A DNA stretch of 15,586 nucleotides, from positions 1-15,586 of the forward strand of contig JAJRTI010000347.1 in the NCBI GenBank assembly GCA_024278415.1, read 5' to 3'. The stretch comes from Planctomycetota bacterium. Its GTDB lineage: Bacteria; Planctomycetota; Brocadiia; JAJRTI01. The position numbers and the translations under genes are program-made. Under the pieces are notes generated by a model. It was not told where the DNA came from. It searched no databases and was given only the letters and a program-made list of their open reading frames with translations. Positions 1-7,438 of the stretch are shown piece after piece. Position 1 is the first letter of the stretch; each line of letters begins with the position of its first letter.

Positions 1-1
1 A

Positions 2-29
2 ACAGCGTTGCGTCAAGCGGAAACGCTGT
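2..29. repeat. 8-bp stem-loop at the window edge
   Basis: ACAGCGTT at 2-9 is perfectly complementary to AACGCTGT at 22-29, with a 12-nt loop. No T-run follows on the plus strand. It could be the end of an upstream transcription unit or a leader structure of the next gene. The window starts here, so its context is unknown. Confidence 0.35.
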
Positions 30-106
30 CCATTGAACTCGCGCACGTTCATGGGGCCAACGACTGTTGCAATCGGCTGAAGTGTTACCCGGCGCTTTCG
101 TCTCGT

Positions 107-111
107 GGAGG
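107..111 (+). promoter_or_regulatory. Ribosome binding site fixing the start at 119
   Basis: GGAGG lies 7 nt upstream of the ATG at 119. This supports that start over the upstream in-frame TTG at 8, and the protein then begins directly with a signal peptide. Confidence 0.7.
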
Positions 112-118
112 CCTATGC

Positions 119-2959
119 ATGCCGTTCTCCATCACCCAGTCCCGGCCACGTGTCCCCCATAGGCGCTTGCTCCGCCTCTCCGTGCTGCTAGCCATCTTGA
201 GCGCGGGCAGTGTGACCCAAGCAACGCCGCCGGGCCAATACCGCTTGCTGCTGAAGCCAAGCATGGTCCAGTCGAGTTCGGACCTCGCGGACTTCCGCCC
301 GCTCGTGGACGAGCAACTCGACATCGGCGACCCGCCCACGGGCAAGCCTCGCACGGCGTGGAAGGTCAACTCCAAGCACAACCGCAAGTTCCCCTTCAGC
401 GCGACCATCGACCTGGGCCGCGCACTGCCGTTGGCCACGCTCTGGCTCTTCGATACGCACAACAAGGGCGAAGTGGCCGTGTCCGCGGGCAAGCCCGGCG
501 ACTGGCGGGAAGTAGCCGTCATCGAGACGCGCACGTACAAGCAATGGCGCTCTGTGCCGCTGAACGTCGAGACGCGCTACCTCAAGCTCGAAGTGCGCCA
601 GCCGTCGGCCCTGTTCGCGGAGATCGCCATCGACGCGTACTCGCCCAAGGGCTGGCGCGCGGTTCAAGCGCGCCTGGCAGAGGAAGCCAAGCGCGAAGCC
701 GAGCGCCAAGCCGCGTTGAAGCGCGCGCGGGAGGAGGCGCTCAAGCGGCCCATCGTCGAGATGGCGCCCTTCGGCCGGCTTTCGCTTGTGGACGAGATCG
801 ACTGCGCCAGCGATGCGACCACGCACATGTTCCGGCAGAGCCCGGCCCACGCGAGCCGCGTCGAGACGGTGCTCGGCAAGCGCTGCCGCGTCCTGGCCCC
901 GGTGAAACGCGAGGCGTCCTACATCGCGTACCGCATCGGCCGCATGAAGCTGCTCCGGCCGGGCGCGGCGTACGTGCTCGCGGTCGAGTATCCTGAAGAC
1001 GCGCCGCGCAGCATGGTGGTCATCAACACCGGGAACGAAACGTCGCGCGGCTTCCACACCGGCCTCACCGTCGGCGACGCGCTGCACCCGAAGTACGTGA
1101 ACAACCACTGCGAATCGCTCGATGTCCCGCTCTCGGGCAAGTGGGAGACGTGGACGCACCTGTTCCGCCTCCATGACCGGTTCCCCGAACTCGGGCTCGT
1201 GGGCGGCGCCAAACCGCGGACGCTCACGCCGGAAGATGGCTTCGACGTGACGCTCGCCCAGTTCTCCGCGCGGAACTGTCCCATGTCGAAGGGCCTCGCG
1301 GTGCGCCGCATGCGCCTCTTCGAGGTGGTCGATCCCGATCGGCTGGCCGCGAAGGTCCATTACCCGCCGGATCCCCTTCCCCGGCGCCGCATCTTCTGGC
1401 GCGAGGAGATGTCCGACGGCGTCATCGCGGCCAAGGATCCCGCGCGGCGCGGCGTGAAGCAGCGCCTCGACTGGTACCGCTACAAAGCGGACCTCATGCG
1501 GTTCCTGGCGATCAACACGTACACGAAGGACCTGCTCGAGTTCGGCGCGTGCCAGCACTGGGACTCGTCCGCGTACGGCGGCAACAAGTGGGTCTACTAC
1601 AACGCGGACATGAAAGACCTGTGGGGCCGCATCGTGAAGCTCATGGGCTCCTACGGCTTCGACGTCCTGCCCTACTACGAATACGCCGGCAGCAAGGGCC
1701 AAAAGGGCCTCGGCAACCAGCGCCGCTGCAAGCCGCTGACGCGCGACGACGCGTACACCCACATCCGTTGGGTCGAATCCGCGAACTCGGATATCACGGA
1801 CCCCGACACGTACGACGACTTCAAGAAGATGCTGGACCTCACCGTGATCCGGCATCAGGACAACGCCCGGTTCGCCGGCATCTGGATTCGCTCGCGATCG
1901 CAACTGCCCATCAGCTTCTCCAATGCGACACGCGCGCGCTTCGCTCGGGAAGCCAACGACGGCCGAGCCGTCACCCGCGACCAGTTGAAGTCCGACAAAA
2001 CGCTGTACGGCCGCTACATCGCATGGTGGCAGCGCAAGCGTCGCGACTTCTTCGTGGCGATGCGCGACCATCTGCGGTCCAAAGGCATCGAAAAAGCGGT
2101 CGTGCTCTACACCGGCTGCGCCAACGAGCCGGGCGTAGACTTCCATTCGTGGAAGCCCCGCCTGGTGACCGACCGGCCCGCGCTCTGGTCCGCCATCCTC
2201 CAGCGCGCCGAGCATCTCACGGGCAAGCAGGAGGTCATCCAAGCCGTCACGCTCGCGGACGTGGTGCGCAACAAGTGGTACTTGGAAGGGCTGACCTCTC
2301 CCGGCCTGAACTGGGGCAAATGGGAATGGCACCACGCCCGGCCGGCCGACGACCCGCAAACGTATCGCGACCTCGACGGCGTCCTGCTCACCCACGCGTT
2401 CAACCGGCTCTACACCGTAGCCGATCCCGCGACGCTCGCGCTCTTCCGCACGCGGACCGGCTTGGCGATCGTGCGCCACTACGCGCTCAACGAACACATG
2501 ATGTTCGATCCCAACAACCAGCCGAAGCTCGGCTACTTCGTCGCGGACATCGAGCGCGCCGGCCCCTTCTGCATGATGGCCGAGGCGGTCGCGGTGGCGA
2601 ACGGCGACCCCACGATGATCGGCTACCTCGCGAGCAACAACTTCGGCCGCGGCTTCCCGGCGTACGTGCGGGATTTTAATGCCAACTTCCTCGCGCTCCC
2701 GGCGCTACCCAGCGAGCGGCTCGATGGCGCGGCGAGCGATCCCGCGGTCGTCGTGCGCGCGATCCGCACGCAGCAACACGGCACGTACTTGGCTGTCGTC
2801 AACACAGCTCGCACGCCGCGGCAGGTGACTGTGCAGATCCCGGCCGCCGGCCCGGCGACGCTCCTGGCGTCGGGCGATCCGCTGGCCGTGCAGGACGGCC
2901 GAATCAAACTGACCCTTCGCCCGTTCCAACTTGTGGCCGTCGGTGTAGGCACGAGGTAA
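119..2959 (+). CDS. Secreted discoidin-like / glycoside-hydrolase-like protein
   Basis: Predicted 946-residue exported protein. Residues 1-35 look like a signal peptide: basic RVPHRRLLR, a hydrophobic core SVLLAILSAG and probable cleavage after TQA. Residues about 45-174 resemble an F5/8 type C (discoidin) beta-sandwich, with strands such as FSATIDLGR and TRYLKLEVR, a fold that often binds carbohydrate. Residues about 180-212 form a Lys/Arg/Glu/Ala-rich helix, probably a coiled-coil linker. Residues about 420-800 are rich in Trp, Tyr, Asp and Glu with strand-like stretches (GFDVLPYYEY, FAGIWIRSRS, KAVVLYTG), as in TIM-barrel glycosidases, but I cannot assign a family or name catalytic acids. 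The last ~90 residues (TYLAVVNTA, VTVQIPAAG) look like the C-terminal beta-sandwich common in glycosidases. The likely role is binding and possibly cleaving a polysaccharide outside the cytoplasm; this is inference from architecture. ATG 119 was chosen for its GGAGG site and signal peptide. Confidence 0.8.
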   Translation: MPFSITQSRPRVPHRRLLRLSVLLAILSAGSVTQATPPGQYRLLLKPSMVQSSSDLADFRPLVDEQLDIGDPPTGKPRTAWKVNSKHNRKFPFSATIDLGRALPLATLWLFDTHNKGEVAVSAGKPGDWREVAVIETRTYKQWRSVPLNVETRYLKLEVRQPSALFAEIAIDAYSPKGWRAVQARLAEEAKREAERQAALKRAREEALKRPIVEMAPFGRLSLVDEIDCASDATTHMFRQSPAHASRVETVLGKRCRVLAPVKREASYIAYRIGRMKLLRPGAAYVLAVEYPEDAPRSMVVINTGNETSRGFHTGLTVGDALHPKYVNNHCESLDVPLSGKWETWTHLFRLHDRFPELGLVGGAKPRTLTPEDGFDVTLAQFSARNCPMSKGLAVRRMRLFEVVDPDRLAAKVHYPPDPLPRRRIFWREEMSDGVIAAKDPARRGVKQRLDWYRYKADLMRFLAINTYTKDLLEFGACQHWDSSAYGGNKWVYYNADMKDLWGRIVKLMGSYGFDVLPYYEYAGSKGQKGLGNQRRCKPLTRDDAYTHIRWVESANSDITDPDTYDDFKKMLDLTVIRHQDNARFAGIWIRSRSQLPISFSNATRARFAREANDGRAVTRDQLKSDKTLYGRYIAWWQRKRRDFFVAMRDHLRSKGIEKAVVLYTGCANEPGVDFHSWKPRLVTDRPALWSAILQRAEHLTGKQEVIQAVTLADVVRNKWYLEGLTSPGLNWGKWEWHHARPADDPQTYRDLDGVLLTHAFNRLYTVADPATLALFRTRTGLAIVRHYALNEHMMFDPNNQPKLGYFVADIERAGPFCMMAEAVAVANGDPTMIGYLASNNFGRGFPAYVRDFNANFLALPALPSERLDGAASDPAVVVRAIRTQQHGTYLAVVNTARTPRQVTVQIPAAGPATLLASGDPLAVQDGRIKLTLRPFQLVAVGVGTR

Positions 2960-2999
2960 AGCATGCTCAGGTGGGCATCATCCACTTGCCGTCTGCCCC

Positions 3000-3067
3000 C
3001 ATCCCGGCCTTCCCCCAGAGGGGGAAGGTAGTCGGGCCCTTCCCCCTCTGGGGGAAGGGTTGGGATG
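3000..3067. repeat. Nested inverted repeat (REP/terminator-like)
   Basis: Two near-palindromic 21-bp blocks, at 3008-3028 and 3038-3058, are reverse complements of each other; each consists of a C-run and a G-run flanked by CCTT and AAGG. Outer arms CATCCC (3000-3005) and GGGATG (3062-3067) also pair. The whole can fold into one long cruciform or two separate hairpins. It lies between two same-strand genes. Its composition resembles the G/C-run intergenic palindromes dispersed in many bacterial genomes. It could also stop transcription after the upstream gene, although there is no T-tract. Confidence 0.75.
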
Positions 3068-3131
3068 AGGGAGCGACCGCCTAAACGGGCCTTGCTGAAC
3101 CGCCCCATACTTCGAGGATAGCGCCACACAC

Positions 3132-4553
3132 ATGCCATCCATCCCGCACATCCGACGCGCCGCCCCACTTTGGTTTGCGCTGCTCACGATTGCGCTCGCG
3201 GCCACGGGCCGCGCCGGCCAGATCAACGCGGACGTTTGCATCGTTGGGGGAGGCAGCGGCGGAATCGGCGCGGCCATCGCGGCCGCGCGTGCCGGCGCGG
3301 ACGTGGTACTCGTCGAGCGCGACGCCAAGCTCGGCGGCACGAGCGTCAACGCGTACGTGAGTGTCTGGCAGCCGGGCCCGGGGGGCTCCATTGCACGCGA
3401 CATCTACGACCGCCTCCACAAGCGCGGCGCGGTATGCATCACACGGGACTACAACCTTCGGCGCAAGCTGGGGCCGTTTGGATTGTGGCTCGCCGACCCA
3501 GGCGGCACGTACGAGCAAACCCTCCGACGCTCTGGCAGGACGCGCGACCAGTGGCGCGCCGTGAGCTTCGACCCCGCCGTGTTCAGCGAGGTGGTCGCGC
3601 AGATGCTTGCTGAGACCGCCCACGCTCGGGTCATGCTACGCACCACGTTCGTCGAAGCCACATCGGACGGCAGCCGCGTGGAGGCTATCAGGGCTGTCGC
3701 ACATGATGGCGCGGTGCATCACATTCGCGCGAAGGTCTTCATCGACTGCACGGGCAGCGCGGTCTTATGCCGCAGTGTCGGGTGTGAGACGATGCTGGGT
3801 TCCGAGCCGAAGTCACGCTTCCAAGAGCCAGCCGCGCCGCGCCGGCAGGAACTCATGCTCAACGCGATCTCCCTGTGCTACCGCGTACGCAAGGCGAAAG
3901 TTCCGCGGCGTCAGCCACCGCCTTCGCCCGCGCCAAAGTCGTTCCCCCGCTCAGCCCACGTGCAGGAGTTGCCCTGTGGCGATCTCATCATCAACCCCCT
4001 CGCCACGATCCCCGGCGAGGCGCTCCTTCACATGACGCGCGACGAGGCCATGGTCGAATGCCGGCGCCGGGTGCAGGCGCAGTGGCGATGGCTCCAGCAG
4101 CGCGAGCCCTTCTCGCGGTATGAGTTCCACAGCTTCGCGTCGCGCCTGGGCGTGAGGGAGGGGCGCCGGGCCTTCGGCGAGTACGTGCTTACGCAGCAGG
4201 ACGTCACTGCCGGGCTCGCCAAGCAGAAGCATCGCGACATCATCGCTTTGGCCGACCACAGCTTGGACGTGCACGGCGCTGGCCACCGACGCATCAGAGG
4301 CTCCGTACCCGCGCCCTACGGCGTCCCGTACCGTTGCCTGATCCCCAAGGGCTGGCGCAACCTCCTTATTGCGTCCCGCGGCGCAAGCTTTAGCCAGATT
4401 GCCGCGTCGAGCTGCCGGCTCTCGCGCACAATCATGGCCCTTGGCCACGCGGCCGGCCTCGCTGCGGCAATGGCCGCGGAGCAAGGCGTGGACACGCGAG
4501 ACGTTGACGTTCGTGCGCTTCGCAAGCGCCTGGGCCTGGCGCAACCCGAGTAG
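3132..4553 (+). CDS. Exported FAD-dependent oxidoreductase (FAD_oxidored-like)
   Basis: A 473-residue flavoprotein. Residues 34-62 form a Rossmann dinucleotide-binding motif: DVCIVGGGSGGIGAAIAAA, with Glu62 ending the second strand to bind the adenosine ribose, followed by LGGT at 67-70. Near residues 395-440 the segment YGVPYRCLIPKGWRNLLIAS and the later helix SRTIMALGHAAGLAAAMA are typical of the C-terminal FAD-contacting part of the FAD-dependent oxidoreductase family (Pfam FAD_oxidored) abundant in Planctomycetes-like bacteria. Residues 1-28 look like a signal peptide ending ATGRA. A twin Arg (residues 8-9) precedes the hydrophobic core, which would allow Tat export of a folded flavoprotein, but the strict Tat consensus is absent. 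The substrate is unknown. The gene is 172 nt downstream of the secreted hydrolase-like gene, so a joint role in sugar or glycan oxidation is possible but inferred. The nearest ribosome-binding-like GAGG (3114-3117) is distant at 14 nt. Confidence 0.88.
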   Translation: MPSIPHIRRAAPLWFALLTIALAATGRAGQINADVCIVGGGSGGIGAAIAAARAGADVVLVERDAKLGGTSVNAYVSVWQPGPGGSIARDIYDRLHKRGAVCITRDYNLRRKLGPFGLWLADPGGTYEQTLRRSGRTRDQWRAVSFDPAVFSEVVAQMLAETAHARVMLRTTFVEATSDGSRVEAIRAVAHDGAVHHIRAKVFIDCTGSAVLCRSVGCETMLGSEPKSRFQEPAAPRRQELMLNAISLCYRVRKAKVPRRQPPPSPAPKSFPRSAHVQELPCGDLIINPLATIPGEALLHMTRDEAMVECRRRVQAQWRWLQQREPFSRYEFHSFASRLGVREGRRAFGEYVLTQQDVTAGLAKQKHRDIIALADHSLDVHGAGHRRIRGSVPAPYGVPYRCLIPKGWRNLLIASRGASFSQIAASSCRLSRTIMALGHAAGLAAAMAAEQGVDTRDVDVRALRKRLGLAQPE

Positions 4554-4682
4554 ATCGACCGGCATGTTCCGCGGCCAATAGCCAGTAGTCCGTTCGCTCA
4601 ACGTGTGCGGCGATCGGCAGGTGGCTGGCGCTTAGGCCCCTTACCGGTTATCGAACGCCAACATGTTGTTGCTACGCTCCGT

Positions 4683-4820
4683 TGTGGAGTGCGCCGGCTC
4701 GACGGCGCTTTGGCTGGCAGCGCGTAGCGCTGCTTTGCACCCGCACACGCGCGATCCGTTCGCCAGCGACAGGCGAAAAGCTGAAGCGGCGTTCCCGCAC
4801 ATGCGGGATCGCACTCCACA
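4683..4820. repeat. 138-bp palindromic element with 11-bp terminal inverted repeats
   Basis: TGTGGAGTGCG (4683-4693) is perfectly repeated in inverse as CGCACTCCACA (4810-4820). Between the ends are four more hairpins: GCGCCG/CGGCGC (4691-4696 with 4703-4708), GCAGCGC/GCGCTGC (4717-4723 with 4727-4733, GTA loop), TTCGCC/GGCGAA (4759-4764 with 4772-4777) and CCCGC/GCGGG (4794-4798 with 4803-4807). No coding capacity is seen. This is the architecture of a REP/BIME or MITE-like non-autonomous element, such as those mobilised by REP-associated Y1 transposases; the transposase link is inference. Confidence 0.75.
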
Positions 4821-4849
4821 TGGGCTGCGGCGCGAGGCGACGTGGTTTA

Positions 4850-4915
4850 TAGGGCAATTCATTGCCCGTCGAACGTCCTTGCCCTCACGAGGCAGACGGG
4901 CGATGAATCGCCCTA
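4850..4915. repeat. 66-bp inverted repeat, 21-bp arms
   Basis: The arms at 4850-4870 and 4895-4915 are reverse complements with two mismatches and a 24-nt loop. Each arm is itself nearly palindromic (GGGCAATTCATTGCCC; GGGCGATGAATCGCCC). It lies 29 bp after the 138-bp element. It looks like a second, distinct REP-type repeat family. Confidence 0.75.
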
Positions 4916-5392
4916 CTACAAGCGGCGTAGTGCCTTATCCATCCAGAACTGTGATGAAAAACAAGAAGTTGCTTGCCCGGAGCGGATCCCGAAGCCTCGG
5001 GACCGTCCGTCGGAACGCGAAGGCATTCCGCTCCGGGGTTGCGGGCGCAGCCCGCCTTGTCCGAAGGTCACCGACGCCAATGGGCAGAGCGCTCTGAAGG
5101 AGCGCCGGAACGGGGAACGGAAACGGGGCCGCACGCGGCGGGATATCGGGCGGCTCCGCCGCGCCTACAGCGCGTGGGGCCTGTGGGGATGCCGCCTTTG
5201 TCCTTGGGCTGAAGCCTAAGGCCAGACTGCTACCATTCTCTGCACCATACTGATGCACAGGCTGACGAGACGGACGCAGGTGCAAGGTGGGAGGGCGAGA
5301 AAAGGTCAAACGCGTGGAACAGTGCACCGTATATGAGGGCGTATGCAACGTGCCGCTACTGTGACTTTTTTCCCGAACACGGGCTGCCTCTT

Positions 5393-5782
5393 ATGCTAAC
5401 AGGAAGAAGACGCGACTCGTGGGGCCGTGGGCAGCGGCGGATTGGGTGGTTTCTAGTGGGTGTGTTTGTGCTGGGGGGCACGTCGTTTGGGTTTGAAATC
5501 TGTTGCCGCCAGGCCAGCGAGCTGTGTGGGCGCGCGGGGCACGCGGATGGGGCCGAAGTGGGACATCGACACTGCGTCCTGACGACGGTTAGAGAGTTTA
5601 CCCATGTGGGGTCTGTGTCGTCTAAGATAAGTGCTGCTGTTCGCGGGGGCTGGGCGGTGCGTACTGGGCTGAGCGAGGGTGATGCTGTGGTGTCCAAAGT
5701 GGGCCGTGATGAGGTGAGGGGCCAGCACTTCGGGCGGCCGGGGCCCGCGCTGTTCGTTCTCCACGCAGCGCTTTTGATCTAG
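5393..5782 (+). CDS. Small Cys/His-containing exported or membrane protein leading the metal operon
   Basis: Putative 129-residue protein of unrecognised family. A basic start (TGRRRDSWGRGQRR) is followed by one hydrophobic segment at residues 17-33 (GWFLVGVFVLGGTSFGF), a signal peptide or single membrane anchor. Directly after it come possible metal ligands Cys37, Cys38, Cys45, His50, His58, His60 and Cys61. It ends in a hydrophobic FVLHAALLI. Small Cys/His proteins of this design sit near several metal-efflux operons, where roles in metal binding or regulation have been proposed; here that is inference from position and residues. It lies 195 nt before the TolC-type gene on the same strand. 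The start is uncertain: ATG 5393 places the hydrophobic segment well, while ATG 5333 gives 149 residues, and neither has a clear ribosome site. Confidence 0.55.
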   Translation: MLTGRRRDSWGRGQRRIGWFLVGVFVLGGTSFGFEICCRQASELCGRAGHADGAEVGHRHCVLTTVREFTHVGSVSSKISAAVRGGWAVRTGLSEGDAVVSKVGRDEVRGQHFGRPGPALFVLHAALLI

Positions 5783-5977
5783 GACTCGCCTGATTAAGGC
5801 GATGGGGCCTGCTTCCGCGCGATCGCTACAGGAAGGCGATCGGTTCGGGCTTCAGATCTTCGAGGCCCCTCCCGCGTCTTGTGCCGGGAGCCCCTCTCCA
5901 TGCGCGCCCGTGGTGCGTGGGATTCATTGACTTCGCAAACCGCTCATGGTGAGCAGATGGCAGAAGGAGTGCATACT
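5783..5977 (+). promoter_or_regulatory. Structured leader before the efflux operon
   Basis: This is the 195-nt gap between the small Cys/His gene and the TolC-type gene. It holds a 5-bp hairpin CGCCT/AGGCG (5787-5791 with 5797-5801) and a longer-range pairing GGGGCCT/AGGCCCC (5804-5810 with 5863-5869). It could carry a promoter or an RNA control element, but no known riboswitch or T-tract terminator is recognised. Confidence 0.3.
5962..5969 (+). promoter_or_regulatory. Ribosome binding site fixing a GTG start at 5978
   Basis: AGAAGGAG ends 8 nt before GTG 5978. This favours that start over TTG 5879 and ATG 5957, which lack such a site. It also makes the protein begin with a short, clean lipoprotein signal. 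Confidence 0.65.
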
Positions 5978-7438
5978 GTGTTCGATGCCAAATACCGTGT
6001 TGCCTTGTGCCTGTGCGTGCTTGTACTTGCCGTTCAGGGATGTCGGTCCGGGCCGAGCAAGGCTCTATGGCCCGAGCCGAGGCCGCTGGGGCGCAGCCTT
6101 GAGACGCCGGAATCGCCGCGCGAGGTGGATGGATCGGGCGCAGATGAGCGATCCCATCGGACGGGCGGAGGCGGAGTTCAGATGCCTGCGGCCGCGGCCG
6201 GCGGCGGTCCTGGCGGGTCGCTTCGAGAGCCAACCGGCCCGCTCAGTGCGCGACAGGCGCTGGCGCTGGCCCTATTCAGGAATCCCGGCTTCCGCGCGTC
6301 GTCTTGGGATGTCAGGGCCGCTGAGGCGAGACGACTCCAAGCCTCTTTGCGGCCGAACCCAGAGGCCGTGATTGAGGTGGAGGAGTTTGGCGGCGACCGA
6401 GATGGTTTTAGCCAGACGGAGCAGACGTACTCTCTGAGCCAGCTTATTCAACTCGGCGGCAAGCGGGCGAAGCGGACGCGCGTGGCTGAACTCGAGCGCC
6501 AAGTGGCAGGTTGGGCGTACGAGGCGCGGCGGCTGGACGTGCTCACGGAGGTGGCCCGGGCATTCGTGGCCGTGCTGGGGGCGCAGCGCAAGGAGGAGCT
6601 GGCCAAGGAGACGGTTCGCATCGCGCAGGAGGGATTGAGGGCGGCATCGGATCGGGTCCAGGCCGGGGCCGCGTCCCCTGTGGAGCGGACTCGGGCGCAA
6701 GTGGCATTGGCGAATGCCCGCACGCAATTGCAGCAGCAACAGCAGGCTCTTAAGGCTGCCCGGGTTGAACTGGCCTCCACGTGGGGGGCTTCTAAGCCAC
6801 AGTTCACACGGGCCGTGGGCGACTTGGACAACGACGTGGCGTTGCCATCGCTCCGCGATCTGAACCAACGGCTGTCGCAGAATCCAGACCTCATGCGAGT
6901 GGCGGTGGCCATGACGCAGCGAAAGGCCGAGGTCGAGTTGGCGAGGTCCCGTCGGATTCCAGACCTGACCGTAGAGGCCGGTTTCCGGCGCATCGAGGAG
7001 GACAACACTGGCACGTTCGTGGCGGTCTTGTCGATGCCTCTGCCCATCTTTGACCGCAACCAGGGGGGCATTCGGGAAGCGCGGGCGAAGTTGCGCAAGT
7101 CCCAGTGGGCGCGGCAGTCTGCGGAAGTGCGGGTGCGCACAGCATTGGCCAAGGCCCACTCGGCCCTGGCCGCGGCGGTGCAGCAAAAACAGGTGTATGA
7201 ACGCGACATTCTGCCTGGTGTTCGATCGGCTTTCCAGGCGATCGAGGAGGGCTACCGCCGCGGCACATTCGACTATCTGGATTTTCTGACGACTCAGCAA
7301 GAGCTTGCAGAAACGCGCATGAAGTACGTGGACGTGCTCGTCTCGCTCCATGGGACTCGCGCCGAAGTCGAACGGCTCATTGGTGAGTCGCTCACGCAAG
7401 CCACAGCTTCCCCGGCAACATCACAGGAGAAGAAATGA
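5978..7438 (+). CDS. czcC: CzcC-like outer-membrane factor (TolC family lipoprotein)
   Basis: A 486-residue outer-membrane channel subunit of a tripartite heavy-metal efflux complex, forming the exit duct across the periplasm and outer membrane. From GTG 5978 the N-terminus MFDAKYRVALCLCVLVLAVQGC is a lipoprotein signal with a lipobox ending at Cys22. Residues 23-86 are a Gly/Pro/Arg-rich linker, longer than usual. From residue ~87 (LSARQALALALFRNP) the pattern matches the TolC/OEP family: two repeats of long amphipathic helices, with YSLSQLIQLGGKRAKR in the first and LSMPLPIFDRNQGGIREARA at the start of the second strand-helix unit, then EEGYRRGTFDYLDFLTTQQ near the end. Its stop codon overlaps the start of the adaptor gene by 4 nt (ATGA), so the two are translationally coupled. 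The symbol reflects position and family, not proven substrate. Confidence 0.9.
   Translation: MFDAKYRVALCLCVLVLAVQGCRSGPSKALWPEPRPLGRSLETPESPREVDGSGADERSHRTGGGGVQMPAAAAGGGPGGSLREPTGPLSARQALALALFRNPGFRASSWDVRAAEARRLQASLRPNPEAVIEVEEFGGDRDGFSQTEQTYSLSQLIQLGGKRAKRTRVAELERQVAGWAYEARRLDVLTEVARAFVAVLGAQRKEELAKETVRIAQEGLRAASDRVQAGAASPVERTRAQVALANARTQLQQQQQALKAARVELASTWGASKPQFTRAVGDLDNDVALPSLRDLNQRLSQNPDLMRVAVAMTQRKAEVELARSRRIPDLTVEAGFRRIEEDNTGTFVAVLSMPLPIFDRNQGGIREARAKLRKSQWARQSAEVRVRTALAKAHSALAAAVQQKQVYERDILPGVRSAFQAIEEGYRRGTFDYLDFLTTQQELAETRMKYVDVLVSLHGTRAEVERLIGESLTQATASPATSQEKK

Larger units (their letters stand above)
4554..5392. other. Gene-poor, repeat-filled intergenic region
   Basis: About 840 bases without a credible gene. 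The open frames here (for example 4663-5097 and 4842-5219 on plus) run across palindromes, are Arg/Ser/Pro-rich, lack ribosome sites and overlap each other, so they are best explained as read-through of GC-rich repeats. Two clear repeat elements are listed separately. The stretch 4980-5222 contains smaller imperfect palindromes, such as CGGAACGCGAAGGCATTCCG near 5011-5030 and CCTTGGGCTGAAGCCTAAGG near 5202-5221, and may be eroded copies of similar elements. The A/T-richer stretch near 5300-5392 should hold the promoter for the downstream metal genes, but no convincing -35/-10 pair or regulator operator is apparent. Confidence 0.6.

Noticed and set aside
188..2497. 769-residue open frame on the minus strand
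   Set aside because: It is antisense to the secreted protein gene, with Arg/Val/Ala/His-rich low-complexity composition typical of a GC-rich shadow frame. The plus strand has the signal peptide, ribosome site and domain structure.
4663..5219. Overlapping open frames in both strands of the 4.6-5.2 kb region
   Set aside because: They run through palindromic repeats, have no ribosome sites and have biased Arg/Pro/Ser composition.
5306..5335. TCAAAC...TATATG promoter upstream of the small Cys/His gene
   Set aside because: The -35 match is poor and no operator is present, so it was not listed as a promoter.
4554..5392. CRISPR array or tRNA gene in the repeat region
   Set aside because: The repeats are inverted and of differing sequence, not evenly spaced direct repeats. 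No tRNA-like cloverleaf with a TTCRA arm is visible.
6272..7399. 375-residue minus-strand open frame
   Set aside because: It is antisense to the TolC-family gene, whose motifs are clear on the plus strand.
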